DNA of 8,244 nucleotides from Flavobacteriales bacterium (GTDB lineage Bacteria > Bacteroidota > Bacteroidia > Flavobacteriales_D > Crocinitomicaceae): positions 1 through 8,244 of the forward strand of contig CANHJY010000072.1 of NCBI GenBank assembly GCA_947461185.1, written 5' to 3'. Below are positions 1 through 7,800 of this stretch, one piece after another (positions within the stretch are counted from its first letter, which is position 1; each line of letters opens with the position of its first letter). The position numbers and the translations under genes are program-made. A model generated the notes under the pieces. It saw nothing but the letters and a program-made list of their open reading frames with translations, was not told where the DNA came from and did not search any database.

Positions 1-27
1 AATTAACCATATCTAAATAAGGAAAAG

Positions 28-249
28 ATGTATTGGACTTTAGAATTAGCATCATATCTAGAGGATGCACCGTGGCCGGCGGCAAAAGATGAGTTGATAG
101 ATTATGCAATTCGAGCTGGAGCTCCTTTGGAAGTAGTGGAAAACTTACAAGATTTGGAGGATGAAGGTGATATATACGAAAGTATCGAAGAAATTTGGCC
201 GGATTATCCGTCAAGAGAAGATTTTCTCTTCAATGAAGATGAGTATTAA
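28..249 (+). CDS. Small acidic DUF2795-family protein, function unknown
   Basis: This is a complete 73-residue soluble protein with 22 Asp/Glu against only 3 Lys/Arg, so it is strongly acidic. It opens with MYWTLELASYLEDAPWP and carries a conserved central 'AIRAGAPLEVVENLQ' block and an 'EIWPDYPSREDFLFNEDEY' tail. I recognise this pattern as the very conserved short DUF2795-type protein found throughout Bacteroidota; no biochemical role is known to me. There is no signal peptide or membrane segment, so it is expected in the cytoplasm. The start is set by the conserved MYWTLELASYLED opening; a purine run (GGAAAAG, 21-27) abuts the ATG but is too close to act as a normal Shine-Dalgarno site. 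A strong intrinsic terminator follows the stop codon, so this gene probably ends its own short transcript. Anything upstream lies outside the window. Confidence 0.85.
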   Translation: MYWTLELASYLEDAPWPAAKDELIDYAIRAGAPLEVVENLQDLEDEGDIYESIEEIWPDYPSREDFLFNEDEY

Positions 250-257
250 TCATTTCG

Positions 258-284
258 AATCCCACTCAGGTGGGATTTTTTTTT
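258..284 (+). terminator. Rho-independent terminator after the DUF2795 gene
   Basis: An 8-bp perfect stem (AATCCCAC at 258-265 pairing with GTGGGATT at 270-277) with a 4-base TCAG loop runs straight into nine T residues (276-284). This is a textbook intrinsic terminator for the upstream acidic-protein gene. Its T-run ends two bases before the ATG of the next gene. Confidence 0.9.
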
Positions 285-286
285 AG

Positions 287-874
287 ATGAATTATCTAGG
301 ACATCTCTTTTTCTCTGGATCGGACAAAGAATTGATGTATGCCAACCTTTTTGGGGATTATGTTAAAGGTAGCGATTTAAGCGCCTATCCGCTTTTGATT
401 CAGAAAGGAATAAAACTCCATCGAACAATTGATTTTTATATTGATAACCATGATGAAGTCAAAAAATTGAAGAAAGTAATGTATGAGTGGATGCCTAAAG
501 TATCGGGTATCGCTATCGATCTTCTTTTTGATCATCTTTTAGCCAAAAATTGGCGAATGTATTCTCAATTAGAATATCAGTCTTTTTTGGAGGATTTTTA
601 CGCGTATCAACCCCAACTGTTTGATCAATATCCAATCGCATTTAAAAGTTTTATCGAAAATTTAAAAAAGTACCGATGGATGAATGTTTACCACCAAGAA
701 TTTGGTTTAATTAAAATGAGTGAAGGCGTTTCTAGAAAAATTTCATTTGATAACAAATTGACATTATTACCTGACTTTTATAAAATGCATGAGAGCAAAG
801 TGAATGGAATTTTTAACCTATTTATGCAAGATGCGGTTAACTATTTTTCTGATTTCAATCAAGAGGAGAATTGA
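287..874 (+). CDS. Acyl carrier protein phosphodiesterase family (AcpH/DUF479)
   Basis: The 195-residue protein matches the length and layout of AcpH, which removes the 4'-phosphopantetheine arm from holo-acyl carrier protein in the cytoplasm. Family landmarks are in order: MNYLGHLFFS at the N-terminus (residues 1-10), NLFGDYVKG (20-28), GIKLHRTIDFYIDNH (41-55), and DLLFDHLLAKNW (78-89). The last two carry the His/Asp residues expected for the metal-dependent, HD-like catalytic centre. The C-terminal half is more divergent. The conserved MNYLGHL opening fixes the start at 287, even though this leaves no room for a ribosome-binding site after the upstream terminator. No acyl carrier protein gene is seen nearby. 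Activity on ACP is inferred from family membership; many Bacteroidota members are untested, so I give no gene symbol. Confidence 0.85.
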   Translation: MNYLGHLFFSGSDKELMYANLFGDYVKGSDLSAYPLLIQKGIKLHRTIDFYIDNHDEVKKLKKVMYEWMPKVSGIAIDLLFDHLLAKNWRMYSQLEYQSFLEDFYAYQPQLFDQYPIAFKSFIENLKKYRWMNVYHQEFGLIKMSEGVSRKISFDNKLTLLPDFYKMHESKVNGIFNLFMQDAVNYFSDFNQEEN

Positions 875-900
875 TTTATTATACCTATTTCTAATTTTTG
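871..900 (+). promoter_or_regulatory. Possible Bacteroidota-type promoter for the MltF-like gene
   Basis: TTG at 871-873 is separated by 19 bases from AATTTTTG (893-900), which differs from the Bacteroidota -7 consensus TAnnTTTG by one base. The spacing falls within the usual 17-23 range, and a start near 907 would leave a leader of about 24 bases before the ATG at 931. The region is T-rich, so a chance match is quite possible. Confidence 0.3.
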
Positions 901-930
901 TTGTATTTTCAAGCTCGTATATTCATGTGA

Positions 931-2370
931 ATGAAGATTGTTAACTACTATTTCTTTATTATCGCCTTGCTGTTTGTGCTCCTACTGCAAGTGTCTTGTT
1001 CAAATACTGAAACGTTAGGTGTTGATCAAATCAATACGAAAGACACCCTTGATTTGCCCTATGTTTTAAAGAAAAAGAAACTTACTGTTCTATTCGAAAA
1101 TAGCATACTTTCTTATTTTAATTACAAGGGTAAAGAGATGGGGTTCGAATATGAGCTCATGTCTGAATTTGCAAAGCATTTGGGCGTAGAACTTGATGTT
1201 CAATTGTTGGACAACAAAGACAGTTTGCTGAGCTATTTAAATACTGGTGCAGTGGATGTCATTGCCTGTAATTATGCTTTAACACGCGATCGAAGCAAGA
1301 TGATGAGTTTTTCAACGCCTTTTTCTAAGTCACCACAAGTATTGGTTCAAAGAAGGCCTGACAACTGGTCAACGTTAAGCGCTGAGAAAAAGGTGACAGC
1401 GTTGATAACAGATCCTATTCAATTGGCCGACAAAAAAATACACGTTTGGAAGAATTCAAGTTATTTCCAAAGGTTAATACATCTTCAGGAAGAAATAGGA
1501 GATTCTATTAAAATCATACCACAGGATGGAGATATTGGAACAGAAGAACTCATTGAAATGGTCGCTGATGGTGAAATCGATTATACGATATCCGAGCAGA
1601 ATTTGGCCCTGCTCAACCAACGGTTTTACGATAATATTGATGTTTCTGTGCATGTTTCCATTAAGCAAAATATCGTTTTTGGGGTAAGGAAAGAAAGCGC
1701 TTTATTGCTTGCGGCAATGAATGAATGGCTTTACGAATTCATGAAGGGTGAGAAGTTTAGTTACATCAAAAGCAAGTATTTTGATTTAAAGTACATCGCC
1801 TCAGATCCTGATGAATTGATTGCAACGGTAATAGGAGGGAGGTTGTCCGATTACGACGATTTATTTAAAAAATACGGTAAAAAATACGGAATAGACTGGC
1901 GAATTTTAGCTTCGATTTCATTTCAAGAGTCTAGATTCAATCCCAAAGCCCGAGGACTTGGAGGAGCATTTGGGTTGATGCAATTTATGCCTGCAACAGG
2001 TCGAAAGTATGGAATAAATTCAGGTTCAAGTGCAGATAAACAAATTGAAGCAGCAGCGAAACTATTATCGAATACTATACGGGAATTTTCATCGATACCT
2101 GATTCTTTACAACGTTACAAATTTGTTTTAGCAAGTTACAACTCCGGTCAATCTCATGTGGAAGATGCGCAAAGACTTGCAAAGAAATACAAGAAGAATC
2201 CTCAAATTTGGGACGGTAACGTGAAAGTCATGTTTAAAAACCTTTCCAAACGTAAATATTTTGCAGATCGAGTTGTAAGGAATGGGGCAGCAAGAGGATG
2301 GCATACTTGTAATTATGTGGATAAGATTTTTAATCGTTACGAGATTTGGAGAAAAATGGCGGATGATTAA
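931..2370 (+). CDS. Membrane-bound lytic murein transglycosylase, MltF-like
   Basis: This 479-residue protein joins two domains. Residues about 48-290 resemble a family 3 extracellular solute-binding domain (LTVLFENSILSYFNYKG..., then a 'DVIACNYALTRDRSKMMSFSTPF' block at 109-131). Residues about 305-430 form an SLT lysozyme-like domain with the catalytic Glu in SFQESRFNP (E333), then GAFGLMQFMPATG (345-357) and ASYNSGQSHV (401-410). This is the MltF architecture: cleavage of the MurNAc-GlcNAc bond in peptidoglycan with 1,6-anhydro product formation. The N-terminus is a lipoprotein-like signal (hydrophobic residues about 6-21, Cys23), but Gln sits at the -3 position of the lipobox (LQVSC), which is unusual. 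An in-frame TGA (928-930) directly precedes the ATG, so the start cannot lie further upstream. Placement in the outer membrane, facing the periplasm, is inferred. It is slightly shorter than E. coli MltF. Confidence 0.88.
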   Translation: MKIVNYYFFIIALLFVLLLQVSCSNTETLGVDQINTKDTLDLPYVLKKKKLTVLFENSILSYFNYKGKEMGFEYELMSEFAKHLGVELDVQLLDNKDSLLSYLNTGAVDVIACNYALTRDRSKMMSFSTPFSKSPQVLVQRRPDNWSTLSAEKKVTALITDPIQLADKKIHVWKNSSYFQRLIHLQEEIGDSIKIIPQDGDIGTEELIEMVADGEIDYTISEQNLALLNQRFYDNIDVSVHVSIKQNIVFGVRKESALLLAAMNEWLYEFMKGEKFSYIKSKYFDLKYIASDPDELIATVIGGRLSDYDDLFKKYGKKYGIDWRILASISFQESRFNPKARGLGGAFGLMQFMPATGRKYGINSGSSADKQIEAAAKLLSNTIREFSSIPDSLQRYKFVLASYNSGQSHVEDAQRLAKKYKKNPQIWDGNVKVMFKNLSKRKYFADRVVRNGAARGWHTCNYVDKIFNRYEIWRKMADD

Positions 2371-2403
2371 CTTTTCAATTTATAGGCTTTAATAGAAATC
2401 AAT

Positions 2404-2411
2404 TACCTTTG
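2404..2411 (+). promoter_or_regulatory. -7 promoter box for aroC (TAnnTTTG type)
   Basis: TACCTTTG exactly matches the Bacteroidota primary sigma-factor -7 consensus TAnnTTTG and lies in the short gap between the MltF-like gene and aroC. Only five bases separate it from the aroC ATG, so the transcript would begin at or within a base or two of the start codon. No clear TTG -33 element is present at the usual distance, which lowers confidence somewhat. Confidence 0.6.
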
Positions 2412-2416
2412 CACTT

Positions 2417-3499
2417 ATGGCGGGTTCATCTATTGGTAAACTTTTTCGGCTAACAACATTCGGAGAATCTCACGGTGAAGCTATTGGAGGAATAATTGAA
2501 GGCTTACCCTCCAATTTTGAAATCAACTTGGATCAAATACAATTGGAACTCGATCGACGTGCTCCAGGTCAATCCGAAATCGTTACTCAACGTAAGGAAC
2601 CTGATACATTAAAAATTCTTTCTGGCTTGTATGATGGTAAAACAACGGGTGCGCCACTTGGTTTTATTATTGAAAATGTAAATCAAAAATCTCAAGATTA
2701 TAATAAGCTGCAGAGCAATTTCAGGCCATCACATGCGGATTTTACCTATTTTAAAAAATATGGAATTAGGGACCCTAGGGGTGGTGGGCGCTCAAGTGCT
2801 AGAGAAACAGCATGCAGAGTTGTTGCTGGAGCAATTGCTAAACAGTATTTAAAGCATTTTGGAATTACTTTTTCGACTTTTGTATGTCAAATCGGAAATA
2901 TAGCTTTGTCGGAATGGCGAGACTTTACGGTTGAAGAAATAGAATCAACACCTGTCAGATGCCCAAATACTGACGATGCGAATAAAATGATTGAATTCAT
3001 TCAAACTATAAAGGAACAAGGCGATACCGTTGGAGGAATTGTTTTCAGCAAAGTAAATGGCGTTCCTGCTGGTTTAGGTGAACCTGTTTTTGAGAAATTG
3101 AATGCGGAATTGGCAAAAGCAATTTTTTCAATAAATGCGGTTAAAGGTCTTGAGTTTGGAAGTGGTTTTGAAGGTGCAAAAATGTTAGGTTCACAGCAGA
3201 ATGATCTCTTTAATTCTGATGGAACAACGCGTTCAAATAATTCAGGTGGGATTCAAGGAGGTATTTCCAATGGGATGCCTATTGAGTTAAAAGTTGCATT
3301 CAAACCGGTTTCTTCGATTAAGAAAGAGCAAGAAATATTGAGTGATCAAGGTGAACTTATATCGAATCAAATTGAAGGAAGACATGATCCTTGTGTCGTG
3401 CCAAGAGCTGTTCCAGTTGTGGAATCAATGGTTGCGATTGTTGTTTTTGATCAACTGCTTCAACAAAAAGTCACCAATTTTTCAGATTTTAACGTGTGA
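2417..3499 (+). CDS. aroC: Chorismate synthase
   Basis: The 360-residue protein is full length for chorismate synthase, the last enzyme of the shikimate pathway. It converts 5-enolpyruvylshikimate-3-phosphate to chorismate using reduced FMN, feeding aromatic amino acids, folate and menaquinone. Diagnostic blocks are all intact: FGESHG (15-20), FRPSHAD (102-108), the [13 protein letters not shown] signature (119-131), [11 protein letters not shown] (276-286) and [16 protein letters not shown] (321-336). The [20 protein letters not shown] opening is the normal family N-terminus, so the ATG at 2417 is secure. There is no Shine-Dalgarno sequence, and a -7 promoter box sits just upstream. It stands alone, with no other shikimate genes in the window. 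Its last 11 bases overlap the end of the convergent outer-membrane channel gene, and I see no convincing terminator of its own. Confidence 0.97.
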   Translation: MAGSSIGKLFRLTTFGESHGEAIGGIIEGLPSNFEINLDQIQLELDRRAPGQSEIVTQRKEPDTLKILSGLYDGKTTGAPLGFIIENVNQKSQDYNKLQSNFRPSHADFTYFKKYGIRDPRGGGRSSARETACRVVAGAIAKQYLKHFGITFSTFVCQIGNIALSEWRDFTVEEIESTPVRCPNTDDANKMIEFIQTIKEQGDTVGGIVFSKVNGVPAGLGEPVFEKLNAELAKAIFSINAVKGLEFGSGFEGAKMLGSQQNDLFNSDGTTRSNNSGGIQGGISNGMPIELKVAFKPVSSIKKEQEILSDQGELISNQIEGRHDPCVVPRAVPVVESMVAIVVFDQLLQQKVTNFSDFNV

Positions 3500-4859
3500 A
3501 TCCGCCTTGTAGGTAACGCACAGATAAATAAGATTTTATTGTTTTCGCTTGCGTTTCCAATAGTTTCATTTGCGCATTGATATAATTGATTTCTCGCATG
3601 TTAATTAGGAATACTGTGCTTTCACCTATTTCGAATAATGATTGTTCTCCTTCTACCAATTGCTTATAACTTTCAGCAATTGTTTCGAGCTGTTCTGATT
3701 GTAAAATATGTGCAGACCATTCGTTAAAAAGTTGTTGTTGTTTGATGTCAAGCTCCCGCTGTTTAAGGCTTTGCTCATATTTGGTGTTTTCTATTTTTAG
3801 TTTTGTCATTTCAAGAGATGAGCGTTCTTTTCTTAAGAATATAGGCATGTAGAAAGTGCCTCCCCACTTGTAGTTGTTGATGCTCAATGAATTGATAGGA
3901 TTTTCACCGTCTTGCAGAAAATTGTAATTTAAGGAAAGTTGAGGTTTCAACATTTCTATCTTCAACTTTCGCTCGTAGTTAAGGTCGTTGAGCTTGAAAT
4001 CGTAGGCTTGCAAAAAAGGGGTTTCATCGAGCGCTGCTGCCCGAGATATGGTGATTTCTTTTATTTTTAAAACAGTAGGGTTTACCAAACTATCAAAAAA
4101 TAAAGGAACAAGGCCTTGATCCCAAAGATAACTTTCAACTTTTAATCTTGAGTTTTGTTCTAAAAGCGTCTTTTGATTCAATTCGAAAAGCCGCTGCGTA
4201 TATATTGCAAGGGCTTCAACAGTATCAATTGCAGGTCGATCTTCAGCGAATACATTTTCTTTTATTTGCTCGAAGCGATTTTTTGCAAATGTAGCCATAT
4301 TTTGGGCGAGAAGCATTTGATTGTAGCTTTCTTGCCATGCAACAAAATCGACTCCTGCATCATAAAGCAAATCGTTAAGTGCTATGTTCCGTTCTACTTC
4401 TGATAATAGTAGTGCGTTTTCCGCACGTTTCAATTGCGTTCTTTGTTCATCAGTTAACAATCCTCTTCCCAATTGTAACTCCACACCTAAAAGTCCGAGT
4501 CCATTAATAGGCGTTATATCTTCAGGTGATAAATAATCTCCTCTATTCCAATCTACCATTCCTTTGAATTGCACACCAAAACGCGTAGGTATTTTTACTC
4601 CTGTAGAAATGGTACTATAATATGTTTTACCATCAAAATATTTCTGATTAATTTGAGCGAGCGCTTGAGGATCAAATGCACCTTTGCTATTGACTATAAA
4701 TAGATCGGCCTGTAAAATATAGTTATTTGCAATGAATGATAGCGGATGATTTTCCTTGACCTGAACAACAAATGATTCAAGATCAAGTTGGTATAAGGTA
4801 TCTTGGGATCTGCCCAATTGAGACCAAAATAGGAGCATTATCAGACCGATGTTTTTCAT
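3489..4859 (-). CDS. TolC-family outer-membrane channel protein
   Basis: The 456-residue protein has a cleavable signal peptide (about residues 1-18, [18 protein letters not shown]) and the two-repeat helical layout of outer-membrane efflux proteins, which trimerise into a beta-barrel with a long periplasmic alpha-barrel. Long amphipathic helices run about 135-245 and 345-445. Recognisable blocks are [12 protein letters not shown] (124-135), [15 protein letters not shown] (210-224), [10 protein letters not shown] (305-314), [14 protein letters not shown] (337-350) and [19 protein letters not shown] (412-430). The last is typical of Bacteroidota TolC proteins encoded with ABC/HlyD partners. 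It is the final gene of the operon; its ATG overlaps the stop of the HlyD gene in an ATGA, suggesting translational coupling. It should supply the outer-membrane exit duct for the exporter. The substrate cannot be read from the sequence. Confidence 0.9.
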   Translation of the reverse strand: MKNIGLIMLLFWSQLGRSQDTLYQLDLESFVVQVKENHPLSFIANNYILQADLFIVNSKGAFDPQALAQINQKYFDGKTYYSTISTGVKIPTRFGVQFKGMVDWNRGDYLSPEDITPINGLGLLGVELQLGRGLLTDEQRTQLKRAENALLLSEVERNIALNDLLYDAGVDFVAWQESYNQMLLAQNMATFAKNRFEQIKENVFAEDRPAIDTVEALAIYTQRLFELNQKTLLEQNSRLKVESYLWDQGLVPLFFDSLVNPTVLKIKEITISRAAALDETPFLQAYDFKLNDLNYERKLKIEMLKPQLSLNYNFLQDGENPINSLSINNYKWGGTFYMPIFLRKERSSLEMTKLKIENTKYEQSLKQRELDIKQQQLFNEWSAHILQSEQLETIAESYKQLVEGEQSLFEIGESTVFLINMREINYINAQMKLLETQAKTIKSYLSVRYLQGGFTR

Positions 4860-6193
4860 TTGACTTTATTTGATTTTTCAGTTTTATCTTTTGATTTTTC
4901 GGCTGGATTTTCATAGTAATTTGGCGGGAAGCCATTGATTTTACGCCATAACTCATACCACAAAGGCACATCATTAAGTAGGGCAATTCCACGCGTCGCA
5001 ACACCCATTCTTAATCCCTTTGGCCATTCATGATCTTCTGGGTCAGGTTCAATTAAAATTCTATATTTTCCATTTTCACTGATGTAGTTGTCTACTGCTG
5101 ATACAATACCAGTATACATTCCATAACTCAACTTTGGCCAACCTGAAAAAACAATAGCCGGCCAACCGTCAAATTGCAACCTAATTTTGTTTCCAACATG
5201 AATCAATGGTAAATCAACCGGCGATATGAACATTTCCACAGCCATATCTGATTCTGCTGGAACTATACTTAACAACGGACTTCCTTCCTTTATTATTTCA
5301 CCAATTCCACTCAGAAGTGCTTTAGAAATAAATCCATCTTGTGGTGCCGTTATATAATAATATCCTGATCTTATGCTGTAATTGGTAACTTCGTTTTGCA
5401 TTTTGGTTACTTGGGCTTCGGTATCATAAAGACTACTCAAAGCTGTTGATTTTTCTGATTCACTTTTTGCAATTTTATCCCGATAATCTGCATCAATAGA
5501 TTCAAGTTCAGAAATTAAATTTTCTAGTTCATTTTTTGAACCCTTAAGTTTGTTTTCATAACTGATATATTCTGCTTCAAGTTGTTGGACTTTAACGAGA
5601 CTATTTTCTAAATCAGTTTTTGATTTTAACTTTTTATCATACAATCCTTCTGTTCGTTTGTATTGTTTTCGAGCTATATCTAGTTTGTTTATGGAAGCCA
5701 CGAGATCCATACTGTCAGTGGTTACCTTATATTTTCCTTGTTTAATTTTATTTTTTGATTGAATCAATTTAACTGCACGATTATCTATCATTGCATCAAT
5801 CTGATTATCTAAGGCCTGAACCTTCTCCATATATGAAGAGGCGCTGCTTTCTTTTGACTTGATTTGAGATTCTGAACGCTCAATAAGCAAAGTGTCCATG
5901 TATTCAGGTTTAATCTCTGAAATATACACAAGCGTGTCGCCTTTCTTCACGAATTGACCTTCTTGAACGTACCATTTTTCAATTTTTCCTCCAATAATTG
6001 CATTAATCGTTTGTGGGCGATTTGCAGGATTATAAGCAGTTACTTTTCCATCCGAGCTTATAGATTGTGTCCATGGAAGAAGAAGAACAATGATTAAGAT
6101 GACTGCTGAGGAAATTAATATTCTAGCAAGACGATTAGGAGTTTTTCGTTCCTCTAAAGTTTGAATCGATTTATAATTTTGAAAACGATACAT
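4856..6193 (-). CDS. HlyD-type membrane-fusion (periplasmic adaptor) protein
   Basis: The 445-residue protein has a short cytoplasmic N-terminus, one membrane anchor (about 23-41), then a split biotinyl-lipoyl domain: first half about 49-92 (SISSDGKVTAYNP, INAIIGGKIEKWYVQEGQFVKKGD), second half about 276-312 with YITAPQDGFIS (280-290). Between them, residues about 100-272 are Lys/Glu-rich coiled-coil helices that would meet the TolC-type partner. A beta-barrel region follows (318-405), including FDGWPAIVFSGWP (341-353) and the family-typical GLRMGVATRGIALL. A WYELWRKINGFPPNYY segment (412-427) precedes a charged, probably disordered tail. The role is a bridge from the inner-membrane ABC protein to the outer-membrane channel. 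Its start lies 2 bases after the ABC gene's stop and its stop overlaps the channel gene's start, so the three are almost certainly co-expressed. No Shine-Dalgarno site is visible. Confidence 0.92.
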   Translation of the reverse strand: MYRFQNYKSIQTLEERKTPNRLARILISSAVILIIVLLLPWTQSISSDGKVTAYNPANRPQTINAIIGGKIEKWYVQEGQFVKKGDTLVYISEIKPEYMDTLLIERSESQIKSKESSASSYMEKVQALDNQIDAMIDNRAVKLIQSKNKIKQGKYKVTTDSMDLVASINKLDIARKQYKRTEGLYDKKLKSKTDLENSLVKVQQLEAEYISYENKLKGSKNELENLISELESIDADYRDKIAKSESEKSTALSSLYDTEAQVTKMQNEVTNYSIRSGYYYITAPQDGFISKALLSGIGEIIKEGSPLLSIVPAESDMAVEMFISPVDLPLIHVGNKIRLQFDGWPAIVFSGWPKLSYGMYTGIVSAVDNYISENGKYRILIEPDPEDHEWPKGLRMGVATRGIALLNDVPLWYELWRKINGFPPNYYENPAEKSKDKTEKSNKVK

Positions 6194-6195
6194 GA

Positions 6196-7800
6196 TTAAA
6201 TAGTTTTAATTTTCCAATTGGGTAACGAAATATGTTCAGATGCACATACAATAGTTGTGTCTGGGTAATTTTCTTCAATTTTCGACAAAATATCAGAAAG
6301 TTCATCTGTTTCCATTGATAATTGATCAAAAGAAAGTAATAGAAATTTAGGTTGATGAATTAGTGCTCTTGTGATAAGAATTTTTTCTTTTATTTCTTCA
6401 GTAAATTGACCAAACTGTTGAAATATCTCAAAATTATAACCGTATCTTTCTTTTTCTATAAATTCAATTAAACCTGTCGTTGCAACAGCTAATTTCAATT
6501 GTTCTTCATTAATATAATCTCTTCCCATGATTATATTCTCCATTAATGTTCCGCGGACAAGTTGAGATCCTTTTTCAAACCAACCGGTAAAATCAAATGT
6601 GGTTGCAATTTTTTGAGCATCTGGAACAGTTTTATTCCAAAGAAGTATATTATTTGAATCAATAGAAGTATCTATGAGTTGCCTCAAAATACTTGTTGTT
6701 TGTATGCTGTCTACCCCTCTTAAGATAATTTTGTCACCCTCTTCAACTTTTAAAATCGTTAGATCGTTTTCATCTTTGTTGGAAAGTTCAACGGGAAATA
6801 TATTTCTATTGTCCATGTTTTCAGAAGGATCAGCTTGCTCAAATGCTAAAGGAATATCGATTACCTGACCGAGTTTTTCTAAAGAGGTAAATACATCATA
6901 CAAAGATTCTAACAACTGAATCAGTTTTTCCACCGAGTTGAGTAGAAGAAGAATAAGAACCTCCGCCGCTACGAATTGACCTAAATTCATTTGTTGATCA
7001 ATTACCAAATACCCCCCAAGTCCAAGCAGTGCAGCGACGATTACTGCTTTCAATGAAACCATCCAGAAATACTGCTTCCAAAGAATTTTAAAGTGTTCCT
7101 CTCTAGCATTTAAATAACCTTGTGCATGCGCGTCAAGTCGTTTAAGAGGCAAGTTACCCTTTGGTGTCAAACGAAAACTCCAGTCAGCTCTTGCTACCTC
7201 TTGAAGCCAGTATGCAGTGCGATATTTATATCCAGATTCTTCCATACTTGTTTTGAATCCCGCTCTTATCATTGGCCGAAAAACGAGATATAAGGTAAAA
7301 ACCAACAGCAAGGAGAAGGCAATATAAAAAGGATGATAGAAAGATAAAACTATTAGACTAAAAGTAATTTGAAGCGAAGAAGAAGTGAAATCAAGCAATA
7401 CTTTCGCTAGACCTTTTTGCAAACTCATTACATCAAAAAAGCGGTTCATTAACTCAGATGGTTCTTTATCGTTGACTAAACTTCTTTTAAATCGTGGAAA
7501 CCTATATGCTAAATCGAAAGAATAACGCGCAAAGATGCGTTGCTGAAGATTTTCCGTTATTCTTAACTGCATTATTTGTAGCGTCCCTGAAAGAATTACG
7601 CCACCAATAACAAACAGTATCAATATAAACCAGGATGTGCTAATTTGACCGGCCTGAATAAAATGAATTACCGCTTGAATTCCTAAAGGTAAGCTGAGAC
7701 CGAGGATTCCACTGAATATAGCATATATGTATAGTTGTGAGACTTCGCGACGTTCCAGTTTTAAAAGTTCTGAGAGACGTTTCCAAGGTGTTTTTATCAT
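6196..7800 (-). CDS. ABC exporter-like membrane protein with degenerate ATPase domain
   Basis: The 534-residue protein has the layout of a type I secretion half-transporter without a C39 peptidase domain. Its exporter-type transmembrane domain spans about residues 20-310, with hydrophobic segments near 23-43, 57-76, 140-177, 246-266 and 278-290. A nucleotide-binding-domain-like region covers about 335-534, shorter than the usual 230 or more residues. The catalytic motifs are lost. GVDSIQTTS (362-370) aligns with Walker A but has Thr368 for the Lys; FTEEI (466-470) replaces LSGGQ; LLLSF (487-491) has Ser490/Phe491 where Walker B Asp and the catalytic Glu belong; Glu522 sits at the H-loop His, with His523 next to it. 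The A-loop stretch also appears missing. Structural blocks survive (GTLMENIIMGR, 417-427; ITRALIHQPKFLLL, 476-489). The frame is open, and the ATG overlaps the upstream gene's stop (ATGA), so this is not an obvious pseudogene. It probably forms the inner-membrane part of the exporter; energy source and substrate are unknown. Confidence 0.85.
   Translation of the reverse strand: MIKTPWKRLSELLKLERREVSQLYIYAIFSGILGLSLPLGIQAVIHFIQAGQISTSWFILILFVIGGVILSGTLQIMQLRITENLQQRIFARYSFDLAYRFPRFKRSLVNDKEPSELMNRFFDVMSLQKGLAKVLLDFTSSSLQITFSLIVLSFYHPFYIAFSLLLVFTLYLVFRPMIRAGFKTSMEESGYKYRTAYWLQEVARADWSFRLTPKGNLPLKRLDAHAQGYLNAREEHFKILWKQYFWMVSLKAVIVAALLGLGGYLVIDQQMNLGQFVAAEVLILLLLNSVEKLIQLLESLYDVFTSLEKLGQVIDIPLAFEQADPSENMDNRNIFPVELSNKDENDLTILKVEEGDKIILRGVDSIQTTSILRQLIDTSIDSNNILLWNKTVPDAQKIATTFDFTGWFEKGSQLVRGTLMENIIMGRDYINEEQLKLAVATTGLIEFIEKERYGYNFEIFQQFGQFTEEIKEKILITRALIHQPKFLLLSFDQLSMETDELSDILSKIEENYPDTTIVCASEHISLPNWKIKTI

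Noticed and set aside
925..933. ATG-TGA start-stop pair immediately before the MltF-like ATG
   Set aside because: A one-codon upstream frame could influence initiation, but nothing else supports it and such triplets arise easily by chance.
1474..1668. Minus-strand 64-residue open frame inside the MltF-like gene
   Set aside because: It lies antisense to a well-supported coding region, has no recognisable motif and no independent promoter or start signal.
3464..3482. AAAAA...TTTTT inverted repeat near the convergent junction as a bidirectional terminator
   Set aside because: The stem is only about five A-T pairs with no GC core, too weak to call.
4173..4403. Plus-strand 76-residue frame inside the TolC-type gene
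   Set aside because: It is antisense to conserved coding sequence, and its Cys/Ile/Phe-rich composition looks like a reverse-strand shadow.
4783..5004. Minus-strand 73-residue frame across the HlyD/TolC junction
   Set aside because: It is out of frame with two recognised proteins that overlap there by ATGA, and it shows no family features.
6674..6868. Plus-strand 64-residue frame opposite the degenerate ATPase domain
   Set aside because: It is an antisense shadow; nothing suggests the degenerate domain results from selection on this strand.
6196..7800. Calling the ABC gene a pseudogene because of its broken motifs
   Set aside because: There is no stop or frameshift, structural blocks are kept, and coupled overlaps or spacing with both neighbours are intact.
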